64,000 nucleotides of DNA, from positions 124,001-188,000 of the forward strand of contig NZ_JADIJC010000005.1 of the NCBI RefSeq assembly GCF_015278255.1. Reading direction: 5' to 3'. The stretch comes from Microbacterium hibisci. Its GTDB lineage: Bacteria; Actinomycetota; Actinomycetes; Actinomycetales; Microbacteriaceae. The position numbers were made by a program, and so were the translations under genes. Each line of letters opens with the position of its first letter. Within the stretch, counting starts at the first letter, position 1. Below, piece by piece: positions 28,367 to 36,958 of the stretch. The notes below the pieces were generated by a model that worked only from the letters and a program-made list of their open reading frames with translations, did no database searches and was not told the DNA's origin.

Positions 28367-29014
28367 ATGGCTGAAGGGACGGCCGCGGGACCCGGTGACG
28401 CGTCCGAGCCTTGGCGCCCCAGAGCGAAAACTGTCGAAGTGCTCGCTTTGGTGGTATCGCTCGCGGCGGCAGCCGTCGCAACGTGGCAGGCGGTGAGCGC
28501 CACTCAGAGCGCAGAGCGCCAGGAGCAGGCCCTCAAGCGAGCCACAGCCGATCAAGTTCTCATCCTGGGCGAACCAGCCGACGTGCCGATCAGCGGCGGG
28601 GCCGGAGGTAGTTGGAGTGTTTTCGCAGATACACCAACTCGCGTCCAGAACTACGGGCGTTTGCCGGTCACTGACGTCACGGTCGAAGTCCAGCTTGTCC
28701 GTGACCAGAACAAAACGTCGGAGGTAGTTCTTGTCGAGGTCGGCCCCCTTCCGCCCTGCCACGAGGTGTCGATCGTCGATGAAGACGCCCTATATGACAG
28801 CGGTGACCTCGCCGGCGTCACCGAGGTGCGGCTACGCCTTCACTACACGGACCCGCAGGGCAATCGCTGGTGGCGGGGGACAAGCGGCCCACCGCAAGCT
28901 GGCGAGTCCGCCCCGCAGCCGACGGATGCTGCGTCGCTGACTCGACCTGAACTACATCGAAGCGAGATCACACCGCTCACGTACTGTGCGCCTACCAATT
29001 ACGTCGACGGTTGA
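28367..29014 (+). CDS. Membrane-anchored uncharacterised protein
   Basis: 215 residues from ATG 28367 (an in-frame ATG at 28331 would add 12). One membrane helix at VEVLALVVSLAAAAVATWQAVSA near the N-terminus is followed by a soluble beta-rich domain (TRVQNYGRLPVTDVTVEVQLV; TEVRLRLHYTDPQGNRWWR) with the look of an immunoglobulin-like fold. The topology resembles small membrane proteins often seen beside mobile elements, but no partner is present. Function unknown; start uncertain. Confidence 0.55.
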   Translation: MAEGTAAGPGDASEPWRPRAKTVEVLALVVSLAAAAVATWQAVSATQSAERQEQALKRATADQVLILGEPADVPISGGAGGSWSVFADTPTRVQNYGRLPVTDVTVEVQLVRDQNKTSEVVLVEVGPLPPCHEVSIVDEDALYDSGDLAGVTEVRLRLHYTDPQGNRWWRGTSGPPQAGESAPQPTDAASLTRPELHRSEITPLTYCAPTNYVDG

Positions 29015-29598
29015 CTGCCGGGAGTTGATCATCCCCTGAGACGGCACTGAGGGCCGTGTGGCTCGTATTGGGACCCGCTGTCGTTCGGGGGTGTTCCGTC
29101 CCGCAACGCGCATGCAAACTGCGGTTGTACTGTCGGCGACGGTTGAAAACGAGGCCATAGCGACGGCTTGTATTCCAGCAGTCATCGCAACGAGGGCGGA
29201 TTCCCGGAGGATAGCAGTGCCGCGAAGAGGTCGGCTGGCGCTCGGTCACCGAGGGCGATGCGGAGTCGGCGGTTGAGTAGCTCGAGAAGCTGCCGGCGCT
29301 TGTCCGTCATCGGGCGGCGACCCGGACCCTTCGGAACACGACGAGATGACAATTGAGAACCCCTTTCGGATGGCCCTCGTTGCGACCGTCACTGGAAACC
29401 ACCCCGTCGTTAACACGTCAGATTGGAGCGTCGGCGACATCGACAGCTGGTGGAATCCGATTCGGGTCATCTCGACAACGGTTGGCGAGTGCCGCCCTGC
29501 CCCAACTCGGGGCGCAATGCAAGCCCTGGCCGAGGTCGGCGAAGGTCTCTAGCGTGGAACCGCCCGGGTGAACCCCGGATCCGACGGAAGGAACCGAC
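29015..29598. other. Gene-poor stretch with transposase debris
   Basis: 584 bp. The minus strand holds the C-terminal tail of an IS30-type transposase (29182-29338). A plus-strand frame of 68 codons at 29346-29552 has no recognisable content. The last part is the leader of the csbD-like gene with AAGGAA before its ATG. Confidence 0.5.
29182..29338 (-). pseudogene. IS30-family transposase C-terminal remnant
   Basis: The minus-strand frame ending at TGA 29182-29184 reads VPKGPGRRP, MTDKRRQLLELLNRRLRIAL and GDRAPADLFAALLSS. This fits the end of IS30-type DDE transposases, in which a PKGT-x-L segment is followed by LN-x-RPRK-x-LG and then P-A-E/D. Only about 50 residues remain, with no inverted repeats seen. 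It indicates past insertion activity in this segment. Confidence 0.6.
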
Positions 29599-29769
29599 AT
29601 GGGACTCGACGACAAGATCAAGAACGCTGCCCAGGAGGCGGCCGGCAAGACGAAGGAAGCCGTCGGTGACGCCACCGACAACGAGCGTCTTGAAGCCGAG
29701 GGGCACGCCGACCGGACCGAGGCGAACCTGAAGCAGGCCGGCGAGAACGTGAAAGACGCGTTCAAGTAA
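29599..29769 (+). CDS. CsbD-like stress protein
   Basis: 56-residue highly charged protein, MGLDDKIKNAAQEAAGKTKE followed by AVGDATDNERLEAEG and ending NVKDAFK, the pattern of the CsbD family. CsbD is a general-stress (sigma-B) protein in Bacillus; its molecular role is unknown. GGAAGGAACC precedes the ATG. Followed by a strong terminator, so monocistronic. Confidence 0.88.
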   Translation: MGLDDKIKNAAQEAAGKTKEAVGDATDNERLEAEGHADRTEANLKQAGENVKDAFK

Positions 29770-29779
29770 GCGTGTCACT

Positions 29780-29813
29780 GCAGAAGCGTCTCCTTGTCGG
29801 GAGACGCTTCTGC
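29780..29813 (+). terminator. Terminator after csbD-like gene
   Basis: Perfect 14-bp arms GCAGAAGCGTCTCC (29780-29793) and GGAGACGCTTCTGC (29800-29813), 6-nt loop, then ATTTCGG; 10 bp after the stop codon. Confidence 0.9.
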
Positions 29814-29916
29814 ATTTCGGCACACCTGCGCCCCGTGTCTCCGCTGACTTCGGCGGACGGCAGGCGGTGACAGGAACGCGCGGCAATCGCCGAGGGGTCG
29901 GCACACAGGGGGAGTC

Positions 29917-30750
29917 ATGGCGAAGAAAAGCAGTGCGAAGAAGTCGGTGCAGGGGTTGCCCGACGATCTGTACAAGGCCGAGCTGAAGCGTCTTCAGGTC
30001 GAGCTGGTGGAGATGCAGCGATGGGTGGCCAAATCGGGCGCGCGCGTCCTGGTGATCTTCGAAGGCCGTGACGCCGCCGGCAAGGGCGGAGCGATCAAAC
30101 GGGTGACCAAGTACCTCAACCCCCGGCACACACGCGTGGTCGCCCTCAACAAGCCGTCCAAGCGCGAGCGCGGCCAGTGGTACTTCCAGCGGTACATCGA
30201 GCATCTCCCCAGCACGGGTGAGATCGTGCTGATGGACCGGTCCTGGTACAACCGCGCCGGGGTCGAGCGGGTCATGGGTTATTGCACGGATGAGCAGTAC
30301 CACAGGTTCCTGCGGCAGGCACCGATCCTGGAGCAGCAGCTCATCGAGGACGGCATCATCCTGATCAAGTACTGGTTCTCGGTCTCGGACGAGGAACAGC
30401 AAGCGCGCTTCATCGCCCGGCGCGAAGACCCGATGAAGCTGTGGAAGCTCTCGCCGACGGACCTGGAGTCGATTCGCCGGTGGGAGGACTACTCCCGCGC
30501 GAAGGACGCCATGTTCGCCGCCACCGACACACCGGGTTCCCCGTGGTGGGTCGTCGAGAGCGACGACAAGCGCAGCGCTCGCCTGAACGCGATCAACCAC
30601 CTCCTCGAGACGGTTCCCTACCGCCACCTGGACCGGCCGAAGATCACGATCCCAGACCGCCCCAAGGCAGACGACTACGAGCGACCACCCATCGACCAGT
30701 TCCGCTACGTCGCCGACCTCGCCGCCGAACTCGGCAAAAAGGCCAGCTGA
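29917..30750 (+). CDS. ppk2: Polyphosphate kinase 2
   Basis: PPK2-family enzyme (277 aa) transferring phosphate between polyphosphate and nucleotides. Walker A is GRDAAGKGG at residues 50-58, Walker B LMDRSWYNR at about 105-113, and the lid carries ARFIARREDPMKLWKLSPTDLESIRRWEDY. A Lys/Ser-rich N-terminus (MAKKSSAKKS) precedes the domain. Single-domain length is typical of class I PPK2, which favour nucleoside diphosphate phosphorylation, but class assignment is inference. GGGGGAG precedes ATG 29917. Confidence 0.93.
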   Translation: MAKKSSAKKSVQGLPDDLYKAELKRLQVELVEMQRWVAKSGARVLVIFEGRDAAGKGGAIKRVTKYLNPRHTRVVALNKPSKRERGQWYFQRYIEHLPSTGEIVLMDRSWYNRAGVERVMGYCTDEQYHRFLRQAPILEQQLIEDGIILIKYWFSVSDEEQQARFIARREDPMKLWKLSPTDLESIRRWEDYSRAKDAMFAATDTPGSPWWVVESDDKRSARLNAINHLLETVPYRHLDRPKITIPDRPKADDYERPPIDQFRYVADLAAELGKKAS

Positions 30751-30843
30751 GAGCCGGTAACGCTGCCCCCACACACGCTGCACGACGGGGGCGGCGTGAC
30801 GCGGGGCATCCGCGGCGCACGCCGTCCCTGTCGGCTTGGCGGG

Positions 30844-32937
30844 TCAGCCGCAGCTGAGCGCCTCGTACGGCACCGTGGCGGTGTCGATGACGGTGGCGCC
30901 GTCGACGACCGCGGTGATGGTGGCCTCGACGGAGCCCGCAGCCAGTTGCCGCGTTCCCGCGGAGAACGTCTCCTTCACCGCCTTGTCGACCCGGGCGTCG
31001 TTCGCGGACGTCGATCCGTGCGGCGAGGTGATGTCGATCCGACCCTCGACGCTGCCGGTGTTCTCGGCGGTCACCGTGAGGCGGGCCTGTGGCCCGGTGC
31101 ACCGACTCTCGACGGCGAGCTCGACGTCGGCGTAGCTCAGCCGGGTGATCAGGACCCCGGCGAAATCGCCCAGCAGTTCCGACTGCCCCGCGGTGGCCCG
31201 CCCTTCCCGCTGTGCGCGCGCGGCCAGTTCCTGGAAGTGGCTGAGCACGCTGATCGCCTTGGCATACTCCTTGCCCTTGGTCGCGGCATCCGTCTGTCCC
31301 TTCGCTATCGACAGCGTCGCGCGGTCCGCCAGCTCGACGAGCTGGGCGCCGCCGGGGAGGGAGAACGAAGCGACCTGGTCACGCAGCGACTGCGTCGACG
31401 GGAACGCGGGGAACTGCGAGACGTTCATGCACAGCTCTTCGCAGGTCAGCCCACGGCCGATGATCGAGGACTGCGCGTTCGCCCACATCTCCTCGCCGTC
31501 GGCCGGCAGCACGTAACCCGCCGCGACGTTCTGCTCGACCGCAGCGAAGAACGGCTCGAGGTAGCTGCCGCGATCGGGGTAGAGCGAGTTCAAGGTCGCG
31601 GTGTCGAAGGGCACATAGATGCCGTTCAGTCCGCACCCGGCGGCCGCCTTCGCGATCGGCACTTCGACGGGTGCCAGCCTCAGTCCGCCGAGGGCGTTCC
31701 CGTACGCATCCCTCTCGACCGTCCCCTGCGGCGTGAAGAGGGGAGGCGCGGTGGGCGGCGCCACACCGTCCCGCGCCCACGTCACCAGGTGCGCGGTGGC
31801 GGCAGCCCACGTATAACGCTCGGGGATGCGGCTGCGCGTCGGCCCTTGTGCACAGGTGTCGACCAGCGCGGCCGTCGGCTGGTCCCGGATGAGCTCCGGG
31901 TAGCGCACGATCATCGACTGCCAGTCGGAGTGCGTGGTGCCCGTCACGTGCCAGGTGCGCATGCCGTCGGTGTCGGGCTGCAGGGTGTTGAAGACCGCGG
32001 TCGCGCTCTCGGACTCGGAATAGACCTTGAAGACCGGGATGGGGAGGTCATCCCGCATCTTCTCGCCGCCGATGAAGAGGAGCGCAGCGTCGGCGACCGG
32101 CTCGCCCCGCGTCTGGATCGCGTTGGTGAACACCGACAGCCTGCCCGCGGATTGCGAGACGCCCGCCGAGACGACGGTCTGGATCTCATCCTCGATGTCG
32201 CCCAGCACGCCGGCGTGGCGCACGGCCTGGATGCCCTGGCCGTAGACGTCGTACGAGAGAGGGTCGCCGGAGGTGAATTGGCCGCCCGCCGTCAGGTCGA
32301 GGCCTCCGTAGCGGACGGGGTCGAACTGCTTCAGACCGAGGGTCGGATTCGTGATGGTCACGCTCTGTGCGGTGATGCCGACCCAGACGGCGCCTTCGCG
32401 CATGATCTGGTCGTGGGTGCGGTACCACATCGCCTCGACGTCGTAGCCCGACGTTGCATTGAGCCACTCGACGATGACGGTGCCGTTGAAGTCGCCGGCG
32501 TTCGCCGGCCGCCGGACGACCATGCGAGTGGTGTACGGGTGTCCGGACGAGACGATGTCGGCGGTCGGCGACGGCGTCGCGCGCGAGCCGATGCCGCCGG
32601 CGACGGTGGCGTTGTAGCGGTTGGCGGTGCCGCTGTAGAGGAACTCGGTCTCGGTGTAGTCGTGGTGGCCGACGAGGTCCGATGACATGAACGTGTGGCC
32701 GACGGCGGGGTCGCCGACGGCGGAGGGGATCGGCCCGCGGACGTCCGGTACCGGGAACAGCGACTCGTCGACGGCGGGCTCGGCCGCGCCTGCCGCGGGC
32801 GCGACCACGAGCGCTCCGGCAGCCACGGCGAACGCGGCGACGGCGGCGATGGCGCGGCGCGCGTCGGAGAAGGCGGATCGGCGGCGGCGGATGCGTCGTC
32901 GCTGCCGCCATTCCACTGCGAACGGTGATCGGTGCAC
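30844..32937 (-). CDS. Large secreted alpha/beta hydrolase-domain protein
   Basis: 697 residues. A long basic N-terminus (repeated Arg) leads into an Ala-rich signal segment (residues ~28-50) ending AAGAAEPA. The main part (~60-500) matches the PF20091-type alpha/beta hydrolase domain, with VIVEWLNATSGYDVEAMWYRTHDQIM and the nucleophile elbow VSAGVSQSAGRL. C-terminally a helical stretch (KGKEYAKAISVLSHFQELAARAQREGRA) resembles a FIMAH domain, then a beta-type domain. GTG 32937 is chosen from AAGGAG at correct spacing; the frame upstream lacks protein character. The substrate, possibly an ester, is unknown. Confidence 0.78.
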   Translation of the reverse strand: MHRSPFAVEWRQRRRIRRRRSAFSDARRAIAAVAAFAVAAGALVVAPAAGAAEPAVDESLFPVPDVRGPIPSAVGDPAVGHTFMSSDLVGHHDYTETEFLYSGTANRYNATVAGGIGSRATPSPTADIVSSGHPYTTRMVVRRPANAGDFNGTVIVEWLNATSGYDVEAMWYRTHDQIMREGAVWVGITAQSVTITNPTLGLKQFDPVRYGGLDLTAGGQFTSGDPLSYDVYGQGIQAVRHAGVLGDIEDEIQTVVSAGVSQSAGRLSVFTNAIQTRGEPVADAALLFIGGEKMRDDLPIPVFKVYSESESATAVFNTLQPDTDGMRTWHVTGTTHSDWQSMIVRYPELIRDQPTAALVDTCAQGPTRSRIPERYTWAAATAHLVTWARDGVAPPTAPPLFTPQGTVERDAYGNALGGLRLAPVEVPIAKAAAGCGLNGIYVPFDTATLNSLYPDRGSYLEPFFAAVEQNVAAGYVLPADGEEMWANAQSSIIGRGLTCEELCMNVSQFPAFPSTQSLRDQVASFSLPGGAQLVELADRATLSIAKGQTDAATKGKEYAKAISVLSHFQELAARAQREGRATAGQSELLGDFAGVLITRLSYADVELAVESRCTGPQARLTVTAENTGSVEGRIDITSPHGSTSANDARVDKAVKETFSAGTRQLAAGSVEATITAVVDGATVIDTATVPYEALSCG

Positions 32938-33579
32938 AATGACTCCTTCGTCATCGAGGGGGACGCCCCGCGATGGCCGCGAGGTCGTGCGACGGTACCC
33001 GTCGAGGGCGTGCCGCGGCGACCGGTCGACCGCTGGATGGAACGGCGGATCGCGAGGACCTGCATCCGGTGTCCGGTTGATCGACCCAGCGCTCTTCACG
33101 GGCGGGAGCAATCTGCGGAAGTCGCGTAATAGATACCCCGGGGCGGTGTCTCTTGAGTGGGGGATATCGCCGGAGCCCCGGTCCGGCACCCCGGCCGAGA
33201 GTCCCGAGCTCACGGCTACCGGGGGTGCCGGCATTCTCGCGTCGGCCCCCCGGTCAATCTCCCCGCGCTTCCCCGCCCTCGTGATGGCCGCCGATGCAGG
33301 CAACGACCCGCCGGCGTCGCTCCTGCTCCCGTGCCGCGTCCCCGCCGGTTCCGCGACCGCCGGCGACGTCGTCGCTCTTCGGTAAGAGCCCACCGGCACC
33401 CTGCGGTGATCTCCGCGGCAGGAGCCGCGTGGCGAACCGTGGTATTGCTGGCCTCGGTCTGGAAACCGAATTCCGGAAACCAGGTGACACGGAGCGCGCG
33501 CGTTCCTAAAGTGGTGACATCGGCGCTGGGCTGTGGGGGTTCGGACGCCGAAGCGGTGCGCGGTGAAAGGGGACTTGCC
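32938..33579. other. Divergent intergenic region, 642 bp
   Basis: Long gap between the secreted hydrolase gene and the collagen-like gene. I see TATCTATTA on the minus strand (33128-33136) as a possible -10 for the hydrolase, and a repeated GGAAACC flanking CGAATTCC near 33460-33480, close to the collagen-like gene's side. Open frames cover it in several phases but none has protein-like content. Confidence 0.45.
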
Positions 33580-34260
33580 GTGGAACAAGGCGCGGAATCG
33601 ACCGGGGCCTCGTCACCCGCGCCTCCGGGGCCCCACCCGGCCGCGCCGGTCACGCGTGGCACGCTGGTGTGGTTCGGACTGGGCATCGTGCTGCTGTCGT
33701 TCTTCGCGGCGTTCCTGGGCTCGTGGCTGGCCAGATCGGTCGACACCGCGGAGCAGGAGCCGGCGCCGACGACGTCGGCGGAGCCGACGATCGCGCCCGA
33801 GTACGAGGACGTCCTGGCAGAGATCCTGCCGGCCGGCTCAGCGGTGCGCGCCGGATCGGGCGCACCCGAGTCGGGCAAGGGCTACGAGGGCGACGTCTAC
33901 ATCGACATCCTCACGGCGGACGTCTACCTGTTCCAGGACGACTGGACCTTCGTGGGCAACATCCGCCAGTCGGCCGCCGAGAATCTCACCGGAGAGCAGG
34001 GCCCGCGGGGCGAGCAGGGTGCCCAGGGCGAGCAGGGCGAGCAGGGGCCGCAGGGCGAGCAGGGGCCCACCGGAGCGCCGGGGACGCCGGGAACGCAGGT
34101 GTCGCTCGGGACCTCGGAGCCTGACCCGGACGACTGCACCGCTGACGGCGACATCTTCATCGACACCGTGACAGTGCAGTTCTACGAATGCGACGGGGAA
34201 GAGTGGCGGCTGTTCGGTCCGGATCCGGCGCCCGCACCCGAGGCCACCTCCGAGGAGTAG
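33580..34260 (+). CDS. Membrane-anchored protein with collagen-like Gly-X-Y tract
   Basis: 226 residues: short cytosolic N-terminus, one membrane helix ([24 protein letters not shown]), a Thr/Pro-rich linker, a first folded block ([24 protein letters not shown]), then twelve Gly-X-Y triplets rich in GEQ (about 34000-34110), and a second block ([25 protein letters not shown]). The two blocks share the pattern GDxxIDxxTxxxYxxxxxxW and probably are duplicated modules flanking the triple-helix tract. GTG 33580 has AAAGGGGAC upstream. Such proteins can trimerise outside the membrane; role unknown. Its stop lies 3 bp from the convergent gene's stop. Confidence 0.78.
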   Translation: MEQGAESTGASSPAPPGPHPAAPVTRGTLVWFGLGIVLLSFFAAFLGSWLARSVDTAEQEPAPTTSAEPTIAPEYEDVLAEILPAGSAVRAGSGAPESGKGYEGDVYIDILTADVYLFQDDWTFVGNIRQSAAENLTGEQGPRGEQGAQGEQGEQGPQGEQGPTGAPGTPGTQVSLGTSEPDPDDCTADGDIFIDTVTVQFYECDGEEWRLFGPDPAPAPEATSEE

Positions 34261-34263
34261 ATC

Positions 34264-35364
34264 TCAGGACCGGATCGACGCCGTGACCGTGAACTTCGCG
34301 TTGCGGGCGATCTGCCGCGTCGGACCGACCGCGCTCTCGAGCGACGGCCGATAGCGCAGCGCCGAGTTCCACACGGTCCACAGTTCGCCGCCCGGGCGCA
34401 GCGCGCGCGCCGCTTCAGCGAACATCCGCGGCGCGATGCCCTCGTGCACCGCCGCCCCGGAGTGGAACGGCGGATTGAGTGCGATGAATCCCGAGCCGCC
34501 GTCGGGCTGGGCGCTCAGCATGTCGTCACGCACGACGTCGATGCGGTCGGCGACGCCGTTCGCGGCCGCCGTCTCGACCGCCGATGCGACGGCGGCGGCG
34601 GACTGGTCGGTCGCGATGACGCGGAGATCCGGATGCCGCAGCGCCAGCGCCGCCGCCACGACGCCGGTTCCGCACGCGAAGTCGATCGCATCGCCGGTGA
34701 CGGGAGGCAGGTGCTCGAGCAGGAACCTCGTGCCGATGTCGATCGTCGGGCCGGCGAACGCCCCGCCGAACGCGCAGACCACGATGCCATCGTGCGCGGC
34801 ACGGCGTGGCACCGGGTCGGCGCCGTCGTGCGGTGCGCGGGCCACCAGCACGCGGGACTTCTGCCGGGCATGCGAGACGTCCACGCGGCCGAACCGCCGG
34901 CGCAGCACGTCGTTCATCGCGACCGACATGTGCTTGATCCGCCCGCCGGCGAAGACGACGACCCCCGGCGCCGCGTGGGCGGCGATCAGGCCGGCGATGT
35001 CGTCGAGGGCGTCGAGCGCGCGCGGCAGCCGCAGCAGCACCACACGCGCATCCCGCACGAGATCCGCCGACAGCGGCATCGACGTGAAGGTCCCTGCGAG
35101 GCCGAAGCGCTCGGCGTTCGCCGCGAGCGCGCGCTCTCCGGTGAGCGGGTCTTGATGGACACGGATGCCGCGACCGCCTCCCGCGGCCGCGCTCAGGGTC
35201 AGCGCGCCGTAGCCGTCGCCGATCACGACGAGGTGACCGTCGCCGAGGCCGCCGCGGGCGGACGCCGACTCGTCGAGGAGCAGCCGGTCTGCGGCATCCG
35301 TCGCCACGAGGTCGGGAGCCTCGACGTCGGGCCACCGGCGCAGGGACTCCAACGAGAACGTCAC
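34264..35364 (-). CDS. RlmG/RsmC-type class I methyltransferase
   Basis: 366 residues in two methyltransferase-like halves, as in rRNA guanine-N2 methyltransferases RsmC and RlmG. The N-terminal half (VVIGDGYGALTLSAA) lacks clear catalytic residues. The C-terminal half has the SAM loop DFACGTGVVAAALA, acid end VIATDQS and the catalytic FIALNPPFHSG motif. Probable substrate is 16S or 23S rRNA; which guanine is undecided. GTG 35364 has TAGCGT 6 nt upstream, a leaderless-type start. Confidence 0.83.
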   Translation of the reverse strand: MTFSLESLRRWPDVEAPDLVATDAADRLLLDESASARGGLGDGHLVVIGDGYGALTLSAAAGGGRGIRVHQDPLTGERALAANAERFGLAGTFTSMPLSADLVRDARVVLLRLPRALDALDDIAGLIAAHAAPGVVVFAGGRIKHMSVAMNDVLRRRFGRVDVSHARQKSRVLVARAPHDGADPVPRRAAHDGIVVCAFGGAFAGPTIDIGTRFLLEHLPPVTGDAIDFACGTGVVAAALALRHPDLRVIATDQSAAAVASAVETAAANGVADRIDVVRDDMLSAQPDGGSGFIALNPPFHSGAAVHEGIAPRMFAEAARALRPGGELWTVWNSALRYRPSLESAVGPTRQIARNAKFTVTASIRS

Positions 35365-35436
35365 CGCTCAACGCTACCTGCGGGCGGCGGCACTCAGACC
35401 CGGGGTGACGAATGCGCCCGCCCGCGCGGCGGCGGG

Positions 35437-35449
35437 GCTAACATTTAGC
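35437..35449. promoter_or_regulatory. Palindrome overlapping the -10 of marR-like gene
   Basis: GCTAA-CAT-TTAGC (35437-35449) ends 2 bp before the GTG of the MarR gene and contains TAACAT (35439-35444), 7 nt before the start. A repressor bound here would block its own leaderless promoter; inference. Confidence 0.45.
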
Positions 35450-35451
35450 GC

Positions 35452-35871
35452 GTGTCCGAGCGCCCCTTCAGCCCCGTCATCGCTCTGCTCACCGTGGCGA
35501 GCGTGTGGGACGGTCACTTGGGCTCCGAACTGCGCGACCTCGGCCTGACCACCCGCAAGTACGGCCTGCTGGCGCACATCGACGCGACACCGGGGATCTC
35601 GTTCAGCGAGCTCGCTCGGCGATCGCAGATCACCGTGCAGTCCGCGCACACCGCGGTGCAGGCCTTGGTCGCGGACGGACTCGTCGCCGATGCGACCAAG
35701 CACGCCGGCGCCGCCTCGGACCTCCGGGTGACGGGGCGCGGGGAGGAGCTGCTGCAGGCGGCCGAGCAGCGGCTCGCCGCGCTCGACGGCGCCCTGACGA
35801 CAGGTGCTCCGGCGCTGGCCACGGCGCTCGAGGGTCTGCACGAGAAGCCGTTCGGCCTCGCCGCCGGATGA
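35452..35871 (+). CDS. MarR family transcriptional regulator
   Basis: 139-residue winged-helix protein: LGLTTRKYGLLAHIDATPGISFSELARRSQITVQSAHTAVQALVADGLV carries the helix-turn-helix and AGAASDLRVTGRGEELL the wing. GTG 35452 follows a TAACAT box by 7 nt, so the transcript is probably leaderless. A palindrome overlapping that box suggests autoregulation. DUF3817 follows 63 bp downstream with its own TANNNT box. Ligand unknown. Confidence 0.83.
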   Translation: MSERPFSPVIALLTVASVWDGHLGSELRDLGLTTRKYGLLAHIDATPGISFSELARRSQITVQSAHTAVQALVADGLVADATKHAGAASDLRVTGRGEELLQAAEQRLAALDGALTTGAPALATALEGLHEKPFGLAAG

Positions 35872-35913
35872 CGAGGCCGACGGGCGTACCGCCCGCCGGC
35901 AGGGGGGCCGGCT

Positions 35914-35934
35914 TCCTTCAGTTAGGCTGAAGGA
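35914..35934 (+). promoter_or_regulatory. Hairpin/-10 element directly before the DUF3817 start
   Basis: TCCTTCAG (35914-35921) and CTGAAGGA (35927-35934) form a perfect 8-bp stem abutting the GTG. The same bases include TAGGCT (35923-35928) 6 nt before the start. It is therefore either a leaderless -10 or a stem that would hide a GAAGGA ribosome binding site. Confidence 0.45.
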
Positions 35935-36399
35935 GTGTTCCGGAATCCTCACACCCTCTTCCGCGCGCTCGCCATCGCGGAGGTGATCTCCTGGACCCTT
36001 CTCATCACCGGCCTCGTTCTCCGCGCCGCCACCGGGTGGGCGCTCGGCGTCACGATCGGCGGCGGCATCCACGGCTTCGTCTTCCTGTCCTACGGGGCGA
36101 CGGCGATCCTGGTCGCGCTCAACAATCGCTGGCGCGTCGGCCCCACGGCCGTCGCGCTCGTGAGCGCGGTGATCCCGTACGCGACGATCCCTGCCGAGCT
36201 GTGGCTCCAGCGCAGCGGCCGGCTCGCCGGCGCCTGGCGGCTCGAGCAGACCGACGATCCGCGCGACGGATCGTGGTACGACCGGCTCATGCGGTGGTTC
36301 CTGCGCCGCCCGTGGGTGCTCGGTGCGCTCATCGCCCTCGCCGTCGTGCTGCTGTTCGTCGTGCTGCTCATCGTCGGCCCGCCCGGCGGGCGCGACTGA
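35935..36399 (+). CDS. DUF3817 membrane protein
   Basis: 154-residue membrane protein of the DUF3817 family. Helix 1 is FRALAIAEVISWTLLITGLVLR, followed by the signature region TGWALGVTIGGGIHGFVFLSYGATAILVAL with its conserved His, a further helix (TAVALVSAVIPYATIPAELWL) and a C-terminal helix (VLGALIALAVVLLFVVLLIV). Function of the family is unknown. GTG 35935 follows a stem/-10 element. It may be controlled with the upstream MarR gene. Confidence 0.83.
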   Translation: MFRNPHTLFRALAIAEVISWTLLITGLVLRAATGWALGVTIGGGIHGFVFLSYGATAILVALNNRWRVGPTAVALVSAVIPYATIPAELWLQRSGRLAGAWRLEQTDDPRDGSWYDRLMRWFLRRPWVLGALIALAVVLLFVVLLIVGPPGGRD

Positions 36400-36465
36400 G
36401 CGCGCGCGGCAAGCCGGCGGCCGGAGCGCCGTCGTCCGCCGGCGGCGGCTCGCCGGCGGTGTCGA

Positions 36466-36837
36466 TCAGCTCCAGGCCGGAAGCTGCTGCAGGGTCCAGG
36501 TGTTGCCGTCGGGGTCGTCGAACTGCACGAATCGGCCCCAGTCCTGCTCGTCGACGCCCCGCCCCTCGACGCCTTTCGCGCGCAGGTGCGCCAGGGCCTC
36601 GTCGGCGTCGGGCACGACCACCTGGATCGTGTTCTGACGACCCGGCTCGAGCTCGTTGCCGAGGCCGGTGCCGAAGGCGATGGAACAGGCAGACCCGGGC
36701 GGTGTCATCTGCACGAACCGCAGTCCGTCGGTGGGGGTGTGGTCGTGATCGGCGTGGAATCCGATCCTCTCGTAGAACTCTTTCGCCCGGTCGACGTCCG
36801 TCACCGGCACGTAGATGAGCTCGATCTTCCAGTCCAT
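36466..36837 (-). CDS. VOC family protein
   Basis: 123-residue glyoxalase/bleomycin-resistance fold protein: IELIYVPVTDVDRAKEFYERIGFHADHDHTP and GRFVQFDDPDGNTWTLQQLP are the two typical halves, with a FGTGLGNELEPG loop between. Metal-position residues are Glu in IELIYV and Thr/Gln near the end, so binding is uncertain. ATG 36837 has GAGGGAG upstream; a longer frame to 36903 is less protein-like. Substrate unknown. Confidence 0.82.
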   Translation of the reverse strand: MDWKIELIYVPVTDVDRAKEFYERIGFHADHDHTPTDGLRFVQMTPPGSACSIAFGTGLGNELEPGRQNTIQVVVPDADEALAHLRAKGVEGRGVDEQDWGRFVQFDDPDGNTWTLQQLPAWS

Positions 36838-36958
36838 GGTGCTCCCTCTCGTCTCTGAAGCGGGTCCCCCAACGGCCACCACGGTATGCCCGGTGTGCGA
36901 CATCCGCCGGGCTTCCGCGTATTCGGGGTCGGCGGGGAATACCTGCCGTCCAGCGCGG

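Noticed and set aside
29346..29552. 68-codon plus-strand gene
   Set aside because: No recognisable motif, no good ribosome binding site, and it lies in transposase debris.
33157..33579. N-terminal extension of the collagen-like protein
   Set aside because: The extra 141 codons are Arg/Pro-rich without protein character, and GTG 33580 has a good ribosome binding site.
32938..33588. N-terminal extension of the secreted hydrolase
   Set aside because: It would bury the signal peptide, and AAGGAG before GTG 32937 fixes the start.
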